Shown here piece by piece: positions 11,356 to 22,786 of a stretch of DNA of 64,000 nucleotides. Origin of the DNA: Thozetella sp. PMI_491 (lineage: Eukaryota; Ascomycota; Sordariomycetes; Chaetosphaeriales; Chaetosphaeriaceae); NCBI GenBank assembly GCA_021432635.1, contig MU270109.1, forward strand, positions 62,001-126,000, given 5' to 3'. Under the pieces are notes generated by a model. It searched no databases. It was not told where the DNA came from and worked only from the letters and a program-made list of their open reading frames with translations. Position numbers and translations under genes: made by a program. The stretch's first letter is position 1; the number at the start of each line of letters is the position of its first letter.

Positions 11356-14300
11356 GGCGGGCAGCGGTCGGTCGCTTGCTGGAGGTGGTTAGGTGGTGGG
11401 TGCACGCGCGTGGGTACCTCGTCGGTCGACAGCCAGCGAAGCACGCAGTCACGCAGTCCGGGGGCTGACACGCGGTGAGGATGAGGAGAGAGTTTTGCAC
11501 GCGTGGTGCCGAGGTGGAGAGGGGTTGTTCAACTTTTTGAGAGGTCGAAATTAGAGTCAGAAGATCCCCTAGGCCCAGCGCCTCCCGAATCGCCCCAAGG
11601 CAGCACAATGGATGGATCGACTCTCCCTTTTGTGGCGCCGACATGACGGCTTCCTTAGCTGTGCCACCAGTGCCAGTGCGTGCTACTCGCAGGACGGCGC
11701 CAAGGGTGCCAAGTGTGGGTAGCGGGGGCCCCAATGGGGCAGGCCTAATCTCTTCAGCTGGTGGTCCCCTTCGACCGCATCCCCAATCCCCCCCCCCTTT
11801 GTGCCCCCCTTTTTCTGTGCTCATATTTTTCCTTCATGCATCTGGCCGTGGGCAAGGGACGGGGACCTCGTATCGTTTAGCTCGTTTGGGACCAACCAGT
11901 ACTTGTTCTGCGAATAAAGGGGAGGGGGGGGGACCAGCTGTGGGGTCAGGGAAGGGGCGGCACACGGCGATCGTCAGCCGTAAAGTAAGCAGCTGCATAC
12001 CATGTGCAGGGCTGCTCGCTCGCCATGGCCAATGGCCGGAACCACTGAGACGTCCCTGCTTGCTTGGTCGCTTGGTCCCGAATCTTAGGGATGGCAGGGC
12101 CCACCAAAAACCCTTCAGCAGGAGCGAACCCGCCCAGCACGCTAGGCTGGCGCCTTACCTTATTTCGCCTGATTTGCGATGCTCGCGCCTATCGCCTGCA
12201 GGGCTGGCATTATTAGAATTCACGGGAGGGGCAAGTATCAAATAAGATAAGCTCCTGCCCAGACATGAGAGCGAAAAGCGACCCCCGAGCTCGATTTTCA
12301 CATCTGCGAAAGCTATCCACCTATTTCGTGCCTTTGGGGGACGGCTTGCGTTTGCTCCCCGCAGCGGGCTGCAGTACGCCACGGCCCTCTCTCTTCGGCC
12401 CTTGCTGTCGCTAGTGCAATGGCGTTGGCCGTTGCGAGGCTCCCTGTCAAACTTAGCCCACGATGTCCCGTGCTGAGAGCTCGGATGCCAGCCCGTTAGA
12501 ACGCCACAGATTAAAAGAAAATAATCGACCAAGCAGTCGCTGCAGGGATGGCCTGAAACATCGGTCCAGTGCGACGGGTCCCGTCTTCACCAATTTCCGA
12601 CCCTGCGTTCTTCGATGCCGCAGTTAGCACATCCCTTAATCCTCGCGCTCGAGCACGAGAGAAAGTTGTGTCGCCTCTCGGCGTCGGCCCGAAGCTCGCC
12701 AGGGGGCCCATCGTGCCCTGGCCTATCTTGTGGCCCACCACAGGCGTCTCATCACATATGCCGTCATTCCGCGATGCACCTACTCCGTACGATGGCAAGA
12801 ATATAAGGCGGCAAGAGGGCAAGATAGCTAGGATCTTTCGTAGCAACCCGACCGCTTCCTCCGCCTCAGATCTGCTATCGGAAGCCGTTCCTCATCCAGG
12901 CCCGCGCTGCTAGGCGCTGATCATTGCCAGCGTAATATTCCTGCCGAGCCATGTCGGCGCAAGTAGAAGTTCCAAGTCTGCTCTTGGGCCAAGTCTAACG
13001 CATGTTTGGATGACGTTGCCCATAGGCGTTCCAGAAAGACCCTAAACCTTGGGCTACCCCCTCATTGCTCCTGGGGGCCGTTCCGCTCTCCCGCGGGATG
13101 GTCATGTGGATTCTTTCCATACCAGGTACGCCGAAATCCTGGCGAGCACGGCTTTGTGCTACCGGGAAGTTGAGGATCGCCTCCGTTTCTTTCTCCTGTT
13201 TCTTCTCCTTTAGTGAACCAGGGAAAAGACGAGCCAGAAGAAGACAAAGTTGCGGAGAGTGTTACGTAGGCGAGTTTGTTTGCTAAATACTGTCCAAAGT
13301 TCGTCCGCGGTTCGCATGCCAAGCTGTTTCAGGCATTTTGTCCATCACGCTGGAAGCCGCTTCCGGGAGCGTCATGGCGAGAATCCACTCTTCATCCCCT
13401 CCGAATTACCTATGATCCGTGGTCCGGTTGTGGATCTAGAGTATCGGCACTTCGTCCGATACCTGGCTGTGCGTGAGCCCATCCGCGCTTCCCAGCTTGG
13501 CATAGTAGAGCCTTGGCTTGATCTGCACAGTAGTGAGGCTCTGCTGTAGCCCCGCAGTCAAGTCCTCGCGCCAGATTCGCTGCGTCTAGGGCCTAGTCTC
13601 TCTCCAGACGGTACTGTAGAACAGCCCGATCGACTCAAGTAATGAATTGTAGGTGCCTTCAACCTCGTTTGTTCCGAGCACCACAGCTGGCAACGAAGAT
13701 GTGTAACCCTCCAAGCGCCAACTACGCGGACACATCAAGGAGTAGCAAGACGCAGGAGGGGGCGAATACCTAAGAAGGATTGCATGATGCCACGTTAGAA
13801 TAGGGCTTATCAAATCTGTATCTGTTCGTATGCTACGGCTCTCGGCTCCCACTCCTACTATCTCTAGGCTCCGAAGTGGGGCGACCCCTGAAATAGTAAA
13901 TATATTAGAGGCGAACCGGTACAATTGACAGACATGCTAGCCACCATTATAAGCCTAGAGCTCCTTGACTACCAGTATCGAGGTCTCAAAGACCTGGGAG
14001 GCATCTAGCACCGGAAGGGCAGCGATTGTCGTGGCGCCACACCTCCGTTCTTGCCCCTAGACTGCTGTTCGTGGGGAGCCAAGTGTTGACCAAAATCAAG
14101 GGGGCTGCCACAGCATTGCGGTGTTCCCCAAGGGCAAACCTCCTCTTTCGCGACCTAGAAAGGTCGTCCCATCTAGTAGCATTCAGCATGCTAACCCTAG
14201 GGGGGGTAAAGCTGTGAGGACAGGACGAGCGCGCTTCAAGCCCTCGGTGGAAACCGAGGGCGATAAGCCCTGCCCCGCCCTCTTTCCGCCCAGAGTGAAG

Positions 14301-14468
14301 GATTTGTCTTCAACTAAAGGTGAAGCAAAGTCAGAGCCCTGTGACGCGGACTCAGGTCGGCGTCGTGGCGCCATGGAAGGTCTGTTTCGACCGGGGGCAA
14401 TGTGAGGTATATGAGGTCGAGAGCATTCGGGCAGCCAAGGTGGCTGTCCACCCGTGCATGCAGACCCA
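11356..14468. other. 3.1 kb gene-poor region with clustered hairpins
   Basis: No frame here shows a domain or supports a spliced gene. The part next to 11356 is the promoter side of the glycosyltransferase gene. Between about 14149 and 14332 three strong inverted repeats lie close together and are described separately. A TACTCCGTA copy is at 12781-12789. A 9-nt telomere-like string near 14190 looks coincidental. Confidence 0.5.
14149..14332. other. Cluster of perfect hairpins, candidate structured RNA
   Basis: Hairpin A is CGACCT/AGGTCG at 14151-14166 with an AGAA loop and one flanking G-T pair. Hairpin B has nine perfect pairs, GCCCTCGGT/ACCGAGGGC at 14240-14261, closed by a GGAA loop of the GNRA class. 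Hairpin C is CTTCA/TGAAG at 14308-14325, extended on both sides with one bulge (14301-14332). GNRA-type closure suggests, if transcribed, a plus-strand RNA. Known RNase P, SRP and spliceosomal RNA signatures were not found. Confidence 0.25.
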
Positions 14469-15775
14469 TCACCCTCCGACACGGTCGCCGTCCTCTTTCT
14501 TCAGTAGTCGTTTTCGATTGTAGAGATCGGTGTTGATCACGTTGGAGTACCCCCTAGACTTGAGCTCCTCTAGCACCTTGCTGACCATCATGCCCTCCCG
14601 CAGCCACCGGTCCACCTGGGCGCTCATGTGAGGAGGCAGCCGGCGGGCGCGAGGGTCTGAGGTCTCGTCCGAGGGCCCGTGGTTGTGCACCTTGTGGTCC
14701 TCGTTGGGGTAGTGAAGTACCCACAGGTCGCTCCCGCTGGTGGTCTCGATCATCTCGAACTTGAACAGACACCCGCACTTCTTGCTGGTCCGGTCGGTCG
14801 TGGGCTTACGCCGGCCTTCAGCCTTGGCCTGGAGGATGACCGACTCGTCGACCGGAGCCCGGTGGTGGCGCGCCTCCCCGCCACGGTAGCAAAGCCAGCG
14901 GATCTTCTTGCGCCCGGTCGACTTGGCGCCGGCGATGCGCATGCTGTAGCCGCGCGGGATGGTGAAGGCGTCCAGTTCATCCTGCATGGCCAAGCGCGAC
15001 GAAATGGTGAAGCCCTCTGGCGGCGCCTCCAGTGCGCGGTAGACGGGGGCGGCCGGCGACATGGTGGGCCCATTAGCGGCAGTGCGGGGCATGGGCACGG
15101 CACTAGGCGCGTTGCCGGGCAGGGCGTTGGACGGGATCGGATTCGGCATAGCATTGGATGGGATCGTACTGGCGGGAATGGCAGAGGGCATGCCGCCGAG
15201 GTTGCCGGGCGGCATGTTGTTGGAGGGGATGTTGGAAGGCAGGTTGGAGGCCAGGTTGGAAGGAAGCGACGGATGCTGCGGCATCTGCATCGACGGGTGG
15301 CTGCCGCCGCTCATGTTGGCGGCATTTTGCACGTTCTGCACGCCTTGCACGCTCTGCACGCTCTGCACATTCTGAACACTCTGTACACTCTGCACCGGTC
15401 CGGGCCCCGGAGCCGGCGGCTGCGGCGCCGGCGCCGGGGCCTGCGGGGCGGGATAGAAGGTGGGCTGGGGCGGCTGCTGGAGTTGGAGGCAGGCCTCGAT
15501 ACGGCTCAGGCGCTGGTCAATGGAGGCGAGGGTGTTGAAGAGGGTAGCGAGGTTGTTGGACGGCACCGCGTTGGGCTGCGGTTGAAACCGAGGCTCGCCC
15601 TGGGCCGCGAGGACGTTGTGGTTGACCCTCTGCTGCGCCTGGTTTGCCTGCCTGTTTTGAGCGCGCGACGGGTTAGCCGGCGCCCGGGGTAGGTTTGGAG
15701 TTTGGAGGGGTCGGAGCGACGAAGAAGGCGAAAGCCGCTTCGTGTGTCGCACCCGGAGGAGGCCGCGACTTACAT
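14469..15775 (-). CDS. FAR1-type DNA-binding domain protein
   Basis: A GTAAGT donor at 15773 and an acceptor at 15653-15652, with a CTAAC branch, define a 122-nt intron. If spliced, AT (15775-15774) joins G (15651) to make an ATG. The product is 394 residues starting MQANQAQQRVNHNV. Without splicing, a longer frame opens at 15875. The N-terminal half is Gln/Pro/Asn-rich with low-complexity SVQ/NVQ and IPSN repeats and a short coiled segment (TLASIDQRLSRIEACL). The C-terminal half carries the FAR1-like zinc fold, seen as IRWLCYRGG, KKCGCLFKFE, then WVLHY and HNHGPS. Fungal FAR1 proteins are transcription factors or relics of MULE-type transposases. No transposase domain follows here, so a stand-alone DNA-binding protein is likelier. 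Confidence 0.68.
15300..15400 (-). repeat. Trinucleotide-phase repeat encoding SVQ/NVQ units
   Basis: Near-tandem 9-12 bp units (plus-strand pattern cacgctctg and cacattctg) encode alternating SVQ, NVQ and GVQ in the FAR1 gene. They are typical slippage-prone low-complexity coding sequence. Confidence 0.7.
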
Positions 15776-16258
15776 CAGACCTGATTTCCGCGGACACGCG
15801 GGCGAGGGGGAACTCGTTCGGCGGCAATTGCCTCGCTCTTGCACTGGTTGCCGCCGAGGTCGAGTCGCGAACCAAGAGGTCGTGATTCCTGGCGGCAGAT
15901 CACGTGGTCTGCACGAATCATTTTCGCGCTGCGGGAAAACGGAACCCTGCGAGCGCTTTTTTGCCCAGTCGATCCACTCGTGCAGTTCTCCCCACCCCCA
16001 CCGTCACCCGAGCTCAGGCGCAGCCACTGGCAAGAGCGAAACAGAATGTACAGTATAATCCAGAAAGACTGGCGAAGCACAGTGGATGACAGCCAAATGG
16101 ATACTAGGGGCAACTGCACGTTTTAGGAAACCTATACGGTCAAGTCGACCGTCGCTAGGGATATCCACGATCCAGCTATTGACATCCTTTTATGTCCTCA
16201 TTCTTCTGTTCTGATTTGCTAGATTCAATGGAGTGACTAGAATAGAGAGGGAGTAATT
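15776..16258. other. Intergenic, no gene seen
   Basis: This holds the upstream region of the FAR1 gene and the 3' flank of the methyltransferase gene. Frames crossing it contain no domain. One minus-strand frame from 16119 ends exactly at the FAR1 donor and may be 5' UTR sequence. Confidence 0.5.
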
Positions 16259-17280
16259 TCAGGAAGGCACCCGGGCAGTCGCGATGATGGACGTCCAGGT
16301 CAAGTCCCATGGCCGCCCCTGGTACTTCTTCTCGAGGAACTCGTGTGTCAAGGCCAGCACCTCCTCCCTGCCGTGCGCTTGCCTCGTCTCCTCGCTCCAC
16401 TGGGCATTCATCAACCAATCGATCATCATCGAAAAGGTACCCAGGAAGGCAGCAGGGCTTTCAATCCGGTTGAGGTGCGAGAGCACATTGACCTGCACAT
16501 CCTGGAGGCCACGGTCCTCGAGCGTGCGCCGAATCCAGTTCACATCCGCCCACTCGCCCCATTTGGTCGTCTGCATTATCAATGTGAGCGGAGCCTCAAA
16601 CGGGAAGCTCTCAAACGCCGCCTTAAGGTCTGGGGCCCAGCCCTGATTGCTCTGGTGCCAGGTTGTAAACGCCAGCGTGCCTCCCGGCTTCAACAACTTT
16701 AGAGACTCTAGAAATGAATTGATAATTTAGCTTGCGAGCTACCGTGCGGTCTCCGACCGAGATGCTGCCTTACCATCGAGTGCCTTCTCCGAGTCTGGGA
16801 CCACATGGAAACCGATGTTCATCGTCACGTGCGACAAGCTCGCAGCATCTAGTCCGGGGCTCTGGTTTCGTCAGAAGGTCGCTACTAGTATATTCCTGGA
16901 GGGTGGGGGCGGGGGCGTACTTGAGCATCGATCACCCTAGCCTGTGTGTTTACCCAGCCTTGCTGCTCTGCTGTTCTGTTCACCTTGTCGGCCATATCCT
17001 GGGTGATATCGCCGCACAGAATTGAACTCTGCTTCAAGACCTCCGGTTGGATATGGCGATGCAGGGCTGCCGCTACAATACCTACCCCACAACCATTGTC
17101 GAGCAGTTGAAATGGGATAGTCGTCGTGGAGTCAAGCCCTGCCTGGGTAAGCATTCGATCGGCGAGCGGGCCACTAATTTTATGGATAGCGAGGAGTGCA
17201 TCGGACCCGTCCACCATGACCTTGTGGAAGGTGTTCTTGAAGGCGCTCTGGAGCTCCTTCTCCATAATATCACGCGACAT
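16259..17280 (-). CDS. Class I SAM-dependent methyltransferase
   Basis: Exons 16921..17280, 16774..16861 and 16259..16707 give 298 residues, with introns of 59 and 66 nt and consistent phases. Motif I is LLDNGCGVGIVAA, with an acidic motif II position in SSILCGDITQDM. Exon 2 supplies the motif IV strand as VTMNIGFHVVPDSEKAL, and exon 3 opens with LKLLKPGGTLAFTTW, the usual post-motif II loop. The protein lacks a signal peptide and should be cytosolic. Related fungal enzymes methylate small molecules in secondary metabolism or detoxification, but nothing adjacent identifies the substrate. Each donor is read through by an open frame, so the gene could be mistaken for two short ones. Confidence 0.82.
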
Positions 17281-17589
17281 GATTCGAATATGATTGCGAG
17301 AATAATAGATGAGTGGATTATTGGTTGAATTGAATATAGCGTCCCAGGACCTAAGCTACCTTAAACTATATATCTCTTTATCTACGAGGAACACGATAAC
17401 TTATGTAGTTGCAACTTCACAAAGGGGTTGAAATGTCCCCGAGAAGTAGCCGCCGGCCGCCAAGGTGTTGGCTGGCTCCGTCGTGTTGACTCCCCGAAAA
17501 GTCTCCGCCCCCAATAAGAAACAAACTCATTCCTGCTCATTATTAATGGCCGGCTTTCACAGGCCAAATATATCGGGCCTCGATGGTTG
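17281..17589. other. Short intergenic region, AT-rich
   Basis: This is the promoter side of the methyltransferase gene. The part at 17285-17400 is strongly AT-rich with TATA-like strings such as TATATATC near 17370. No gene is seen. Confidence 0.45.
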
Positions 17590-18318
17590 CTATAAGGGTG
17601 ATCGTCGGGACGTCTCTCCAGCATGGAACCATGCCAGACATCTCTGGACCGGTCTTGGAACTGCCATGGCCCACCATGGCTGCCCGTTCGATTGTGGAGC
17701 CTCTCTTGCACGCGACGTTTGGTGAGTATCGCTTGTGTTGAGACTGGCTGCTGCTTCGGCGGAAGAGATATTGAGTCGTTCCGACCCGATGGGACGGCCA
17801 TACCGGTAGCGTTCCCTAAGTGAGCGGTTGTTAAGACTCGAGTAATGCGCGCCGCCGTCAAAGTATTCGAAATGATCTGGAAGGTATGGCCATCCTGTTA
17901 GGGCGATTTGATAATCGCTGTCACTGTCGCTGTCGCTGTCGCTGTCGATAGTCGTATTCACTGGGCGGCGCACTCCACCTCGTGTACCAAAGCCATGAAG
18001 CCGAGCTGGGGTGCTGCCAACTGGAAGTCGCCCAGACTGCCTGAGAAGGCTCTCCAAACCGGGTTCTATTTGCATATCGGGCTCGTCATCTGAGTCCGAG
18101 CTAGAACTATCCGAGTCTGAGCTGGGGTTTTCCTCCGTCGCAGGACTGTCGTCATCGTCATCTACGAGAGTAGTTGCTCGAGAGATGACGGAGGTGATGC
18201 TGGATCTTCGGATTGGAACTTGGCTCGCAATCGGCATCCTCGACTGCTGTTCATCGTCTCCTCGCCCCGACTGTTCCTCAGCGGTCTCCCCCTGCCGGAG
18301 TGTCGTTTGTGGCTCCAT
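17590..18318 (-). CDS. Acidic Ser-Asp repeat protein of unknown function
   Basis: A single frame of 242 residues starts at the ATG at 18318; a GTG further upstream is in frame but unlikely. The middle is very acidic, with runs such as DDDDDSPATEENPSSDSD and a later SD dipeptide repeat coded by a perfect hexanucleotide repeat. Arg-rich and polar segments flank it. No folded domain is recognisable and no signal peptide is seen. SD tracts of this kind are typical casein kinase 2 targets in nuclear proteins, but that is only analogy. The gene may be lineage-specific. Coding status rests on frame length and acidic bias, so it is uncertain. Confidence 0.4.
   Translation of the reverse strand: MEPQTTLRQGETAEEQSGRGDDEQQSRMPIASQVPIRRSSITSVISRATTLVDDDDDSPATEENPSSDSDSSSSDSDDEPDMQIEPGLESLLRQSGRLPVGSTPARLHGFGTRGGVRRPVNTTIDSDSDSDSDSDYQIALTGWPYLPDHFEYFDGGAHYSSLNNRSLRERYRYGRPIGSERLNISSAEAAASLNTSDTHQTSRAREAPQSNGQPWWAMAVPRPVQRCLAWFHAGETSRRSPL
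17916..17949. repeat. Hexanucleotide tandem repeat (GCTGTC), Ser-Asp coding
   Basis: About five units of the plus-strand hexamer gctgtc, the first imperfect (actgtc), encode the (SD)n tract on the minus strand. Unit number is probably variable between strains. Confidence 0.75.
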
Positions 18319-19130
18319 CGAGGCAGCTTGATCTGCTTCCACGTCGCCTATGCGAATAGTGTACTTGGACTGAATAGAAATCTCTCCAACACACGGTGGC
18401 GTTTCTCTGGCTTAAATATTTAGCCATTTCCCTTGATCTTTCGGCATTAGGTGGTCGTACCTTGGATCATCTCCTGGGAACGGGCATCGGAGACAACGAT
18501 TCATTGTCTTCAACTCTAATTTGTAGAACAAACTGTGGCGAACCAGTGCAGTTAACAATGTGCATCCTTTTCAAAGACAGAATTGCATGCGCAGGTGTAA
18601 AGCTATCGAGAGAGGGATGAATACGCGCCATCCGTGGCTAGCGAAAAACGTAATGCCTCATATCTTGGATCGCGTGGTGCGATCGGCTGCGCTTCACCGA
18701 CAATGGTGATTTGAAGACTCTGGTCCAGTTTGAGTTTGAACTATAAATCGCGGTGCAGATCTTTAGGGATCTTCAGGGACTTCTCCAAAGAGTCGGATCC
18801 AAAGTTTAAATCTAGATCCACTGGGGGAACTGGAGATGTTGAGGCAGTGCCTTTTTACCGATATACACGCCCCAAAGCTTATTTCAAGGACCGTTAGAAC
18901 GACAAAGAACATCACGCGGGTAAATTTGGCGCGACAGAATGCAGTGGATTGCAAAGATGGATTGTTATTACCAATAACCACTTCAGCTATTAGCGCTATG
19001 CCGGGCGGGCTCCCATGTCGCTAACCGTATGTACATATTATGGGGTATATTCAGTCTAAGATCAGCCTCGTAAGGCTCCTACGTCCGTCCCTCTAGTCGT
19101 ATTACCGCGCCAACGCCAATGTCAGACCGC
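18319..19130. other. Intergenic, no gene seen
   Basis: This region is upstream of the acidic protein gene and downstream of the GPI-protein gene. Base composition is moderately AT-rich. No domain, RNA gene or clear repeat is visible. Confidence 0.5.
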
Positions 19131-19767
19131 TTAAAGGAGCATCGCGAAGGCGACAGCGAGCAGGCCGGCGGCGCCAAAGGTCTTGCCGCTGGTGGCGGCG
19201 TTGGGGGAGGTGGTGGTAGCAGCACCACCCGTGGTGGTCTGCGAAGTCGAGGGGGCGGCAGAAGTGGTGGTAGGAGCAACTAGATCTTGGTTAGCACCAG
19301 TGGCCCGCAGCGTTTCGTGTAAGTGCAAACTCACCACCAGACTTGGTGACGTTGAACTGCTCGGACTCGGACAGAATGCCCGAGTTAGTGCTCGACGTGC
19401 TGATGAACTGGATGGTGTACTTGTCGCCGGGGGTAGTGACAAAGTTGGTGAAGGTGTACTTGTTGTCGGACGTGGTGACCGAGTCCTTGATGGTCTGCTG
19501 GGTTGTGCCACCGTTCTGGTGGTTCACCAGGATGATCTTGAAGCTGGTAGGATCGCTCGACACCGACTTCCACTCGATCGTGTTGGACTGAGAGAAATCC
19601 CACTTGGACTGGTCGGTGGGCTCGGTGATGGAGACGGCTGTGGGCGTGGTCAGTCTCATTGTTTACCAAGCTCATGCGCGAGCCCCTGAAAGAAAATTAA
19701 GCTCGGGCCACCGCAACTTACCAGAGGCAACGGCAACGAGGCCGGCGAGAACAGCGAAAGCCTTCAT
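19131..19767 (-). CDS. Secreted Ser/Thr-rich GPI-anchored protein, Kre9/KNH-like
   Basis: Exons 19722..19767, 19335..19637 and 19131..19279 give 165 residues in consistent phase. The signal peptide is MKAFAVLAGLVAVASA. It is followed by VSITEPTDQSKWDFSQ, the typical beginning of the Kre9/KNH-type beta-sandwich of fungal Ser-Thr-rich GPI proteins. That domain ends near residue 115 with FNVTKSG. The remainder is a Thr/Ser/Ala linker ending in a hydrophobic GPI-attachment tail (FGAAGLLAVAFAMLL). Expected location is the plasma membrane or cell wall, with roles reported for the family in beta-glucan organisation or adhesion. The 84-nt first intron also contains an earlier TTTCAG, but only the CCCACAG acceptor keeps the frame. 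Confidence 0.85.
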
Positions 19768-22700
19768 ATTGGATGAGGTGGTAGGGAGGAGACGGTGTTT
19801 GAGAGGACAACGGCGGTACGGATAGAGACACGGACTGACACCACGGGAATAGGATAGCAACGAGGAATGACCAGACGCGTCGGCAAGACGTGCGATCGCA
19901 AGGCCTTTTATCATCAGCTTTTCAATTTTAAAATGACCGAGCAGTTGAGGCGCACGATAATTATAGGTCAGCACTAATGTTGCTGGGCTGTGTCAGCCCC
20001 AGGGTCCTGGACTAAAACTCAGCCCCAGCCTCTGGCGATTCGGCGAAGATGCTAGCTTGGTAGCGGCCAGTCGCCTGGACAGTCCCCGGGCGGCGGCGCA
20101 TCGCACCCAGTCTTGCCCGTCCTGTCCAATTCCGACGAGCCTGTTGGCGATGTAAGCTGCCTAGCGCGTGAGGGAAGGACCGTGACTGGTGCAACATCGC
20201 GAGCGAGCGAGTTTGCAACTCCACCGGGGACCTTTGGGAATGCGAGGAACAGGGCTGGGTAGGGGGGCATCGCCCCGTGAATTGGCTGCCTGTTCGCCAA
20301 CAATGCCGAGCTTCATCTTACCACCCGAAGTGCGAACGGTTTTTTTCTTTCTTCGTCTTCTCGCTGGCCCCGGACTTCACATGCCGATCAACCGGCTCGT
20401 AAGATTTCAGAGGGCCCACGCCAGCCGCCACGTCGCCGTGCAGCATTTGTCCCGCGCGCTGGAGTGGCATTTCAGCTAGGGAGCCATGGTGTTTGCTTGG
20501 TGCTGTATACGACCTCTTGCAGAACAGTCAGCTTTGTAGGGCTGGCTGAGGGCGCTGTGCCCGTGGCGGGAGACCCGGCTGCTTAGGCAGGCGGAGGGCT
20601 CCACCCCCCGGCGGCCGTCCCTAGCTTGGTTCCGTGTTAGCGCGGTGGTCATGTAACGCGCGCTGGCCGGGACCAACAGATCTCGCCAATCTAAGCCGCC
20701 CGCCCATGCTTTTTGTCCCAACCCTTCCAGCTTCGCAGCTTCGCAGTGGCTGCCGTATTGGTGGCGCGCACCCTTTCTTGCACCTGCGTTGGTAGCAACG
20801 TTCCAGCCGGCTGAGGAGGCGCCCTAGGAGCGAGTCCGGCACTGCGGTCTTCACCCGCACACCGTCAGCGATGGGCTGCAGTGCACGCGGAATGCTTCCC
20901 ATATAGGTAAATCAATCAACCACGCGGGCGTAGCAGCAGTCCGGAGACTGCCATAGGCTCAACAGTGGTGAGTCGCCATGGCTGCGCCGGCTTACACGTG
21001 AAGATGCCTACGACGCCCTCACACTGCCAGGAGCCCCGGCTCTCTCCTCTCTCCGGACTTGTTGCAGCCCTGGTTGGTTTACTTCGAGCTCAACCGTCCT
21101 TCGAGTAAAATCTGAACTGTTCTGCATCTATGGCAACGGCGGCCGGTACTTGTTGGGTGTCTGGAATACGGGAAGAGGTGGAATGTGAGCAGACTTGTGG
21201 GCTGTGGTCATCACACCTGCACCACGCATCAAGAAAAAAAAAACACTAGGCTCTTGGTTTTCACCTTTTAATGCCTTATGTACCGCATTTGCTTTTTGGG
21301 TATCCGCGTAGCACCGTATGGTGTTATTCCTAGGCTTGGCGAAGGCTGTAGCTGTCCTAGAGTAGTAGCTGGGACCGGCCCGGAGATCGGGCGAGGATGC
21401 AACGGCAACGGACATGACGGGATGAGCCGCGCTGCAAATTGCTCATCATGCGCATAGACGAGCCGACAGTGGCGAGCGCATCGGTGAGCGTCGGGTAATG
21501 AGGTTGAGCCCGACCGCTGATGTAATTCTCGCCGTTTGCTACATATTGTGTCTATACGACTATCAAGCATGTAGTCAGAGAAGGGAACTCGTCAGCCGGT
21601 TGAGTGCGATTCCGGCATCCCTCCCAGATGCCAGCCTGCCTTTTCGAAAGAGTGGATGCAAAGGAACCGGGGCTTGAGAAATGCCTTCTCGGAAGGAGAA
21701 GACCGGGCTCGCTGCTGCAGCAGTCAATGGAGCAGCTCCTGGGCTAGGGTTGATGGGATTCCCTCCCTGGTCGGATATGGGATCAACCGCCAATGCCAGA
21801 CCCTTCCGCGTGGGGAAGGGGGAAGAGTCGGAGCCGAAGGAAGTCGGAGCTAGCCAAGGGCACAAGGCTGGGCATTTGTGCAAGTCGAACGAGATGAGGG
21901 CACTGCGACAGCAAAATGGCCTCAGAGGTTCTCACTGGGCGGACAGTGCTCGCTAGCTCGGCGGAAGCATGGGGTAGCATGCTATATCATGGAACTGCTG
22001 CCCCACGACCCCAAACTTAGACCTCAGTAATGTAGCAGATAGTAGTTAGAGGCGCGAATAGTGCCGGGGACGGCGACCGCGATGAGGATGAGCCGAATCC
22101 TTCGGCTTCTGCCTCGGATCTGGCGCGAGGCTGACGACAAACGGGTGGGATTTGGGCGGGACGCCAACTCAGATTAGAATAGACCTAAGCCTGGGCCAAA
22201 CCCCAGGCAAAAAGATTAGATGTAATACTACGTTCTCCGTAAAGAAGCTACCAATTATGTACAGCGAGGTACGGAGTACCGTACCCAGTGGAGTGGAGTA
22301 GCCATCGCGCGCTCCATGCAAGAGGTACGGAGCAACTCGGCGCGTTTGTTCGTCTGTGTAGATGCATGTGGACAAGCGCCTCTGGGCAAGAGGCTAAGAG
22401 AGGTGGCGGGGAGACAGAGCTGTGGTCATGGTCAATGACCCAGCAAAGTCGCGCCTGGTGTCTTAGTGTCTGGTAGGTCGCTTATCTTATCGGCGGCGGG
22501 TCACGGCACCGCCACATGGCTCCAAATTTCTAGCGTCGCTTTGGCCTCCATCAAACCATTGCAAACAGGCAAGGAAACGTCACGTCGACGGCATACTACG
22601 AAGACAGCGACCACCTCGACGTCCTCCTGCTTGGAGCAAGATACGCGCTGTCCTCTGAAGAGCGCCCCAAAGTTGTCCACATCGACCGTCTCGCTCACTA

Positions 22701-22786
22701 TAGCTCTGTCATGCTGTAGGCGCGAGGCCCAGAGCGCGACGATCTGGCAATGCTGAAGCTCGCCGGCGACATCTGACGTGTCTACT
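19768..22786. other. 3.0 kb divergent intergenic region
   Basis: This long spacer separates the start codons of the GPI-protein gene and CTK2. Frames inside are short and without domains. A TACGGAGTA copy lies at 22270-22278 within a GGTACGGAGTACCGTACC palindromic stretch, and a partial second copy is near 22325. I see no RNA gene. Confidence 0.5.

Noticed and set aside
11643-12245. 200-codon plus-strand frame
   Set aside because: It has no domain, biased Pro/Gly/Arg composition and no splice partners. It lies in the upstream region of the glycosyltransferase gene.
14185-14200. CTAACCCTA, a possible telomerase RNA template, in the gene-poor stretch near hairpins
   Set aside because: Roughly three 9-nt telomere-permutation matches are expected by chance in 64 kb. 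A TER on the plus strand would also need to run about 1 kb on into the FAR1 coding region.
14679-15692. 337-codon plus-strand frame opposite the FAR1 gene
   Set aside because: Its His/Arg/Gly-rich translation mirrors the repeats of the minus-strand gene, and it lacks domains.
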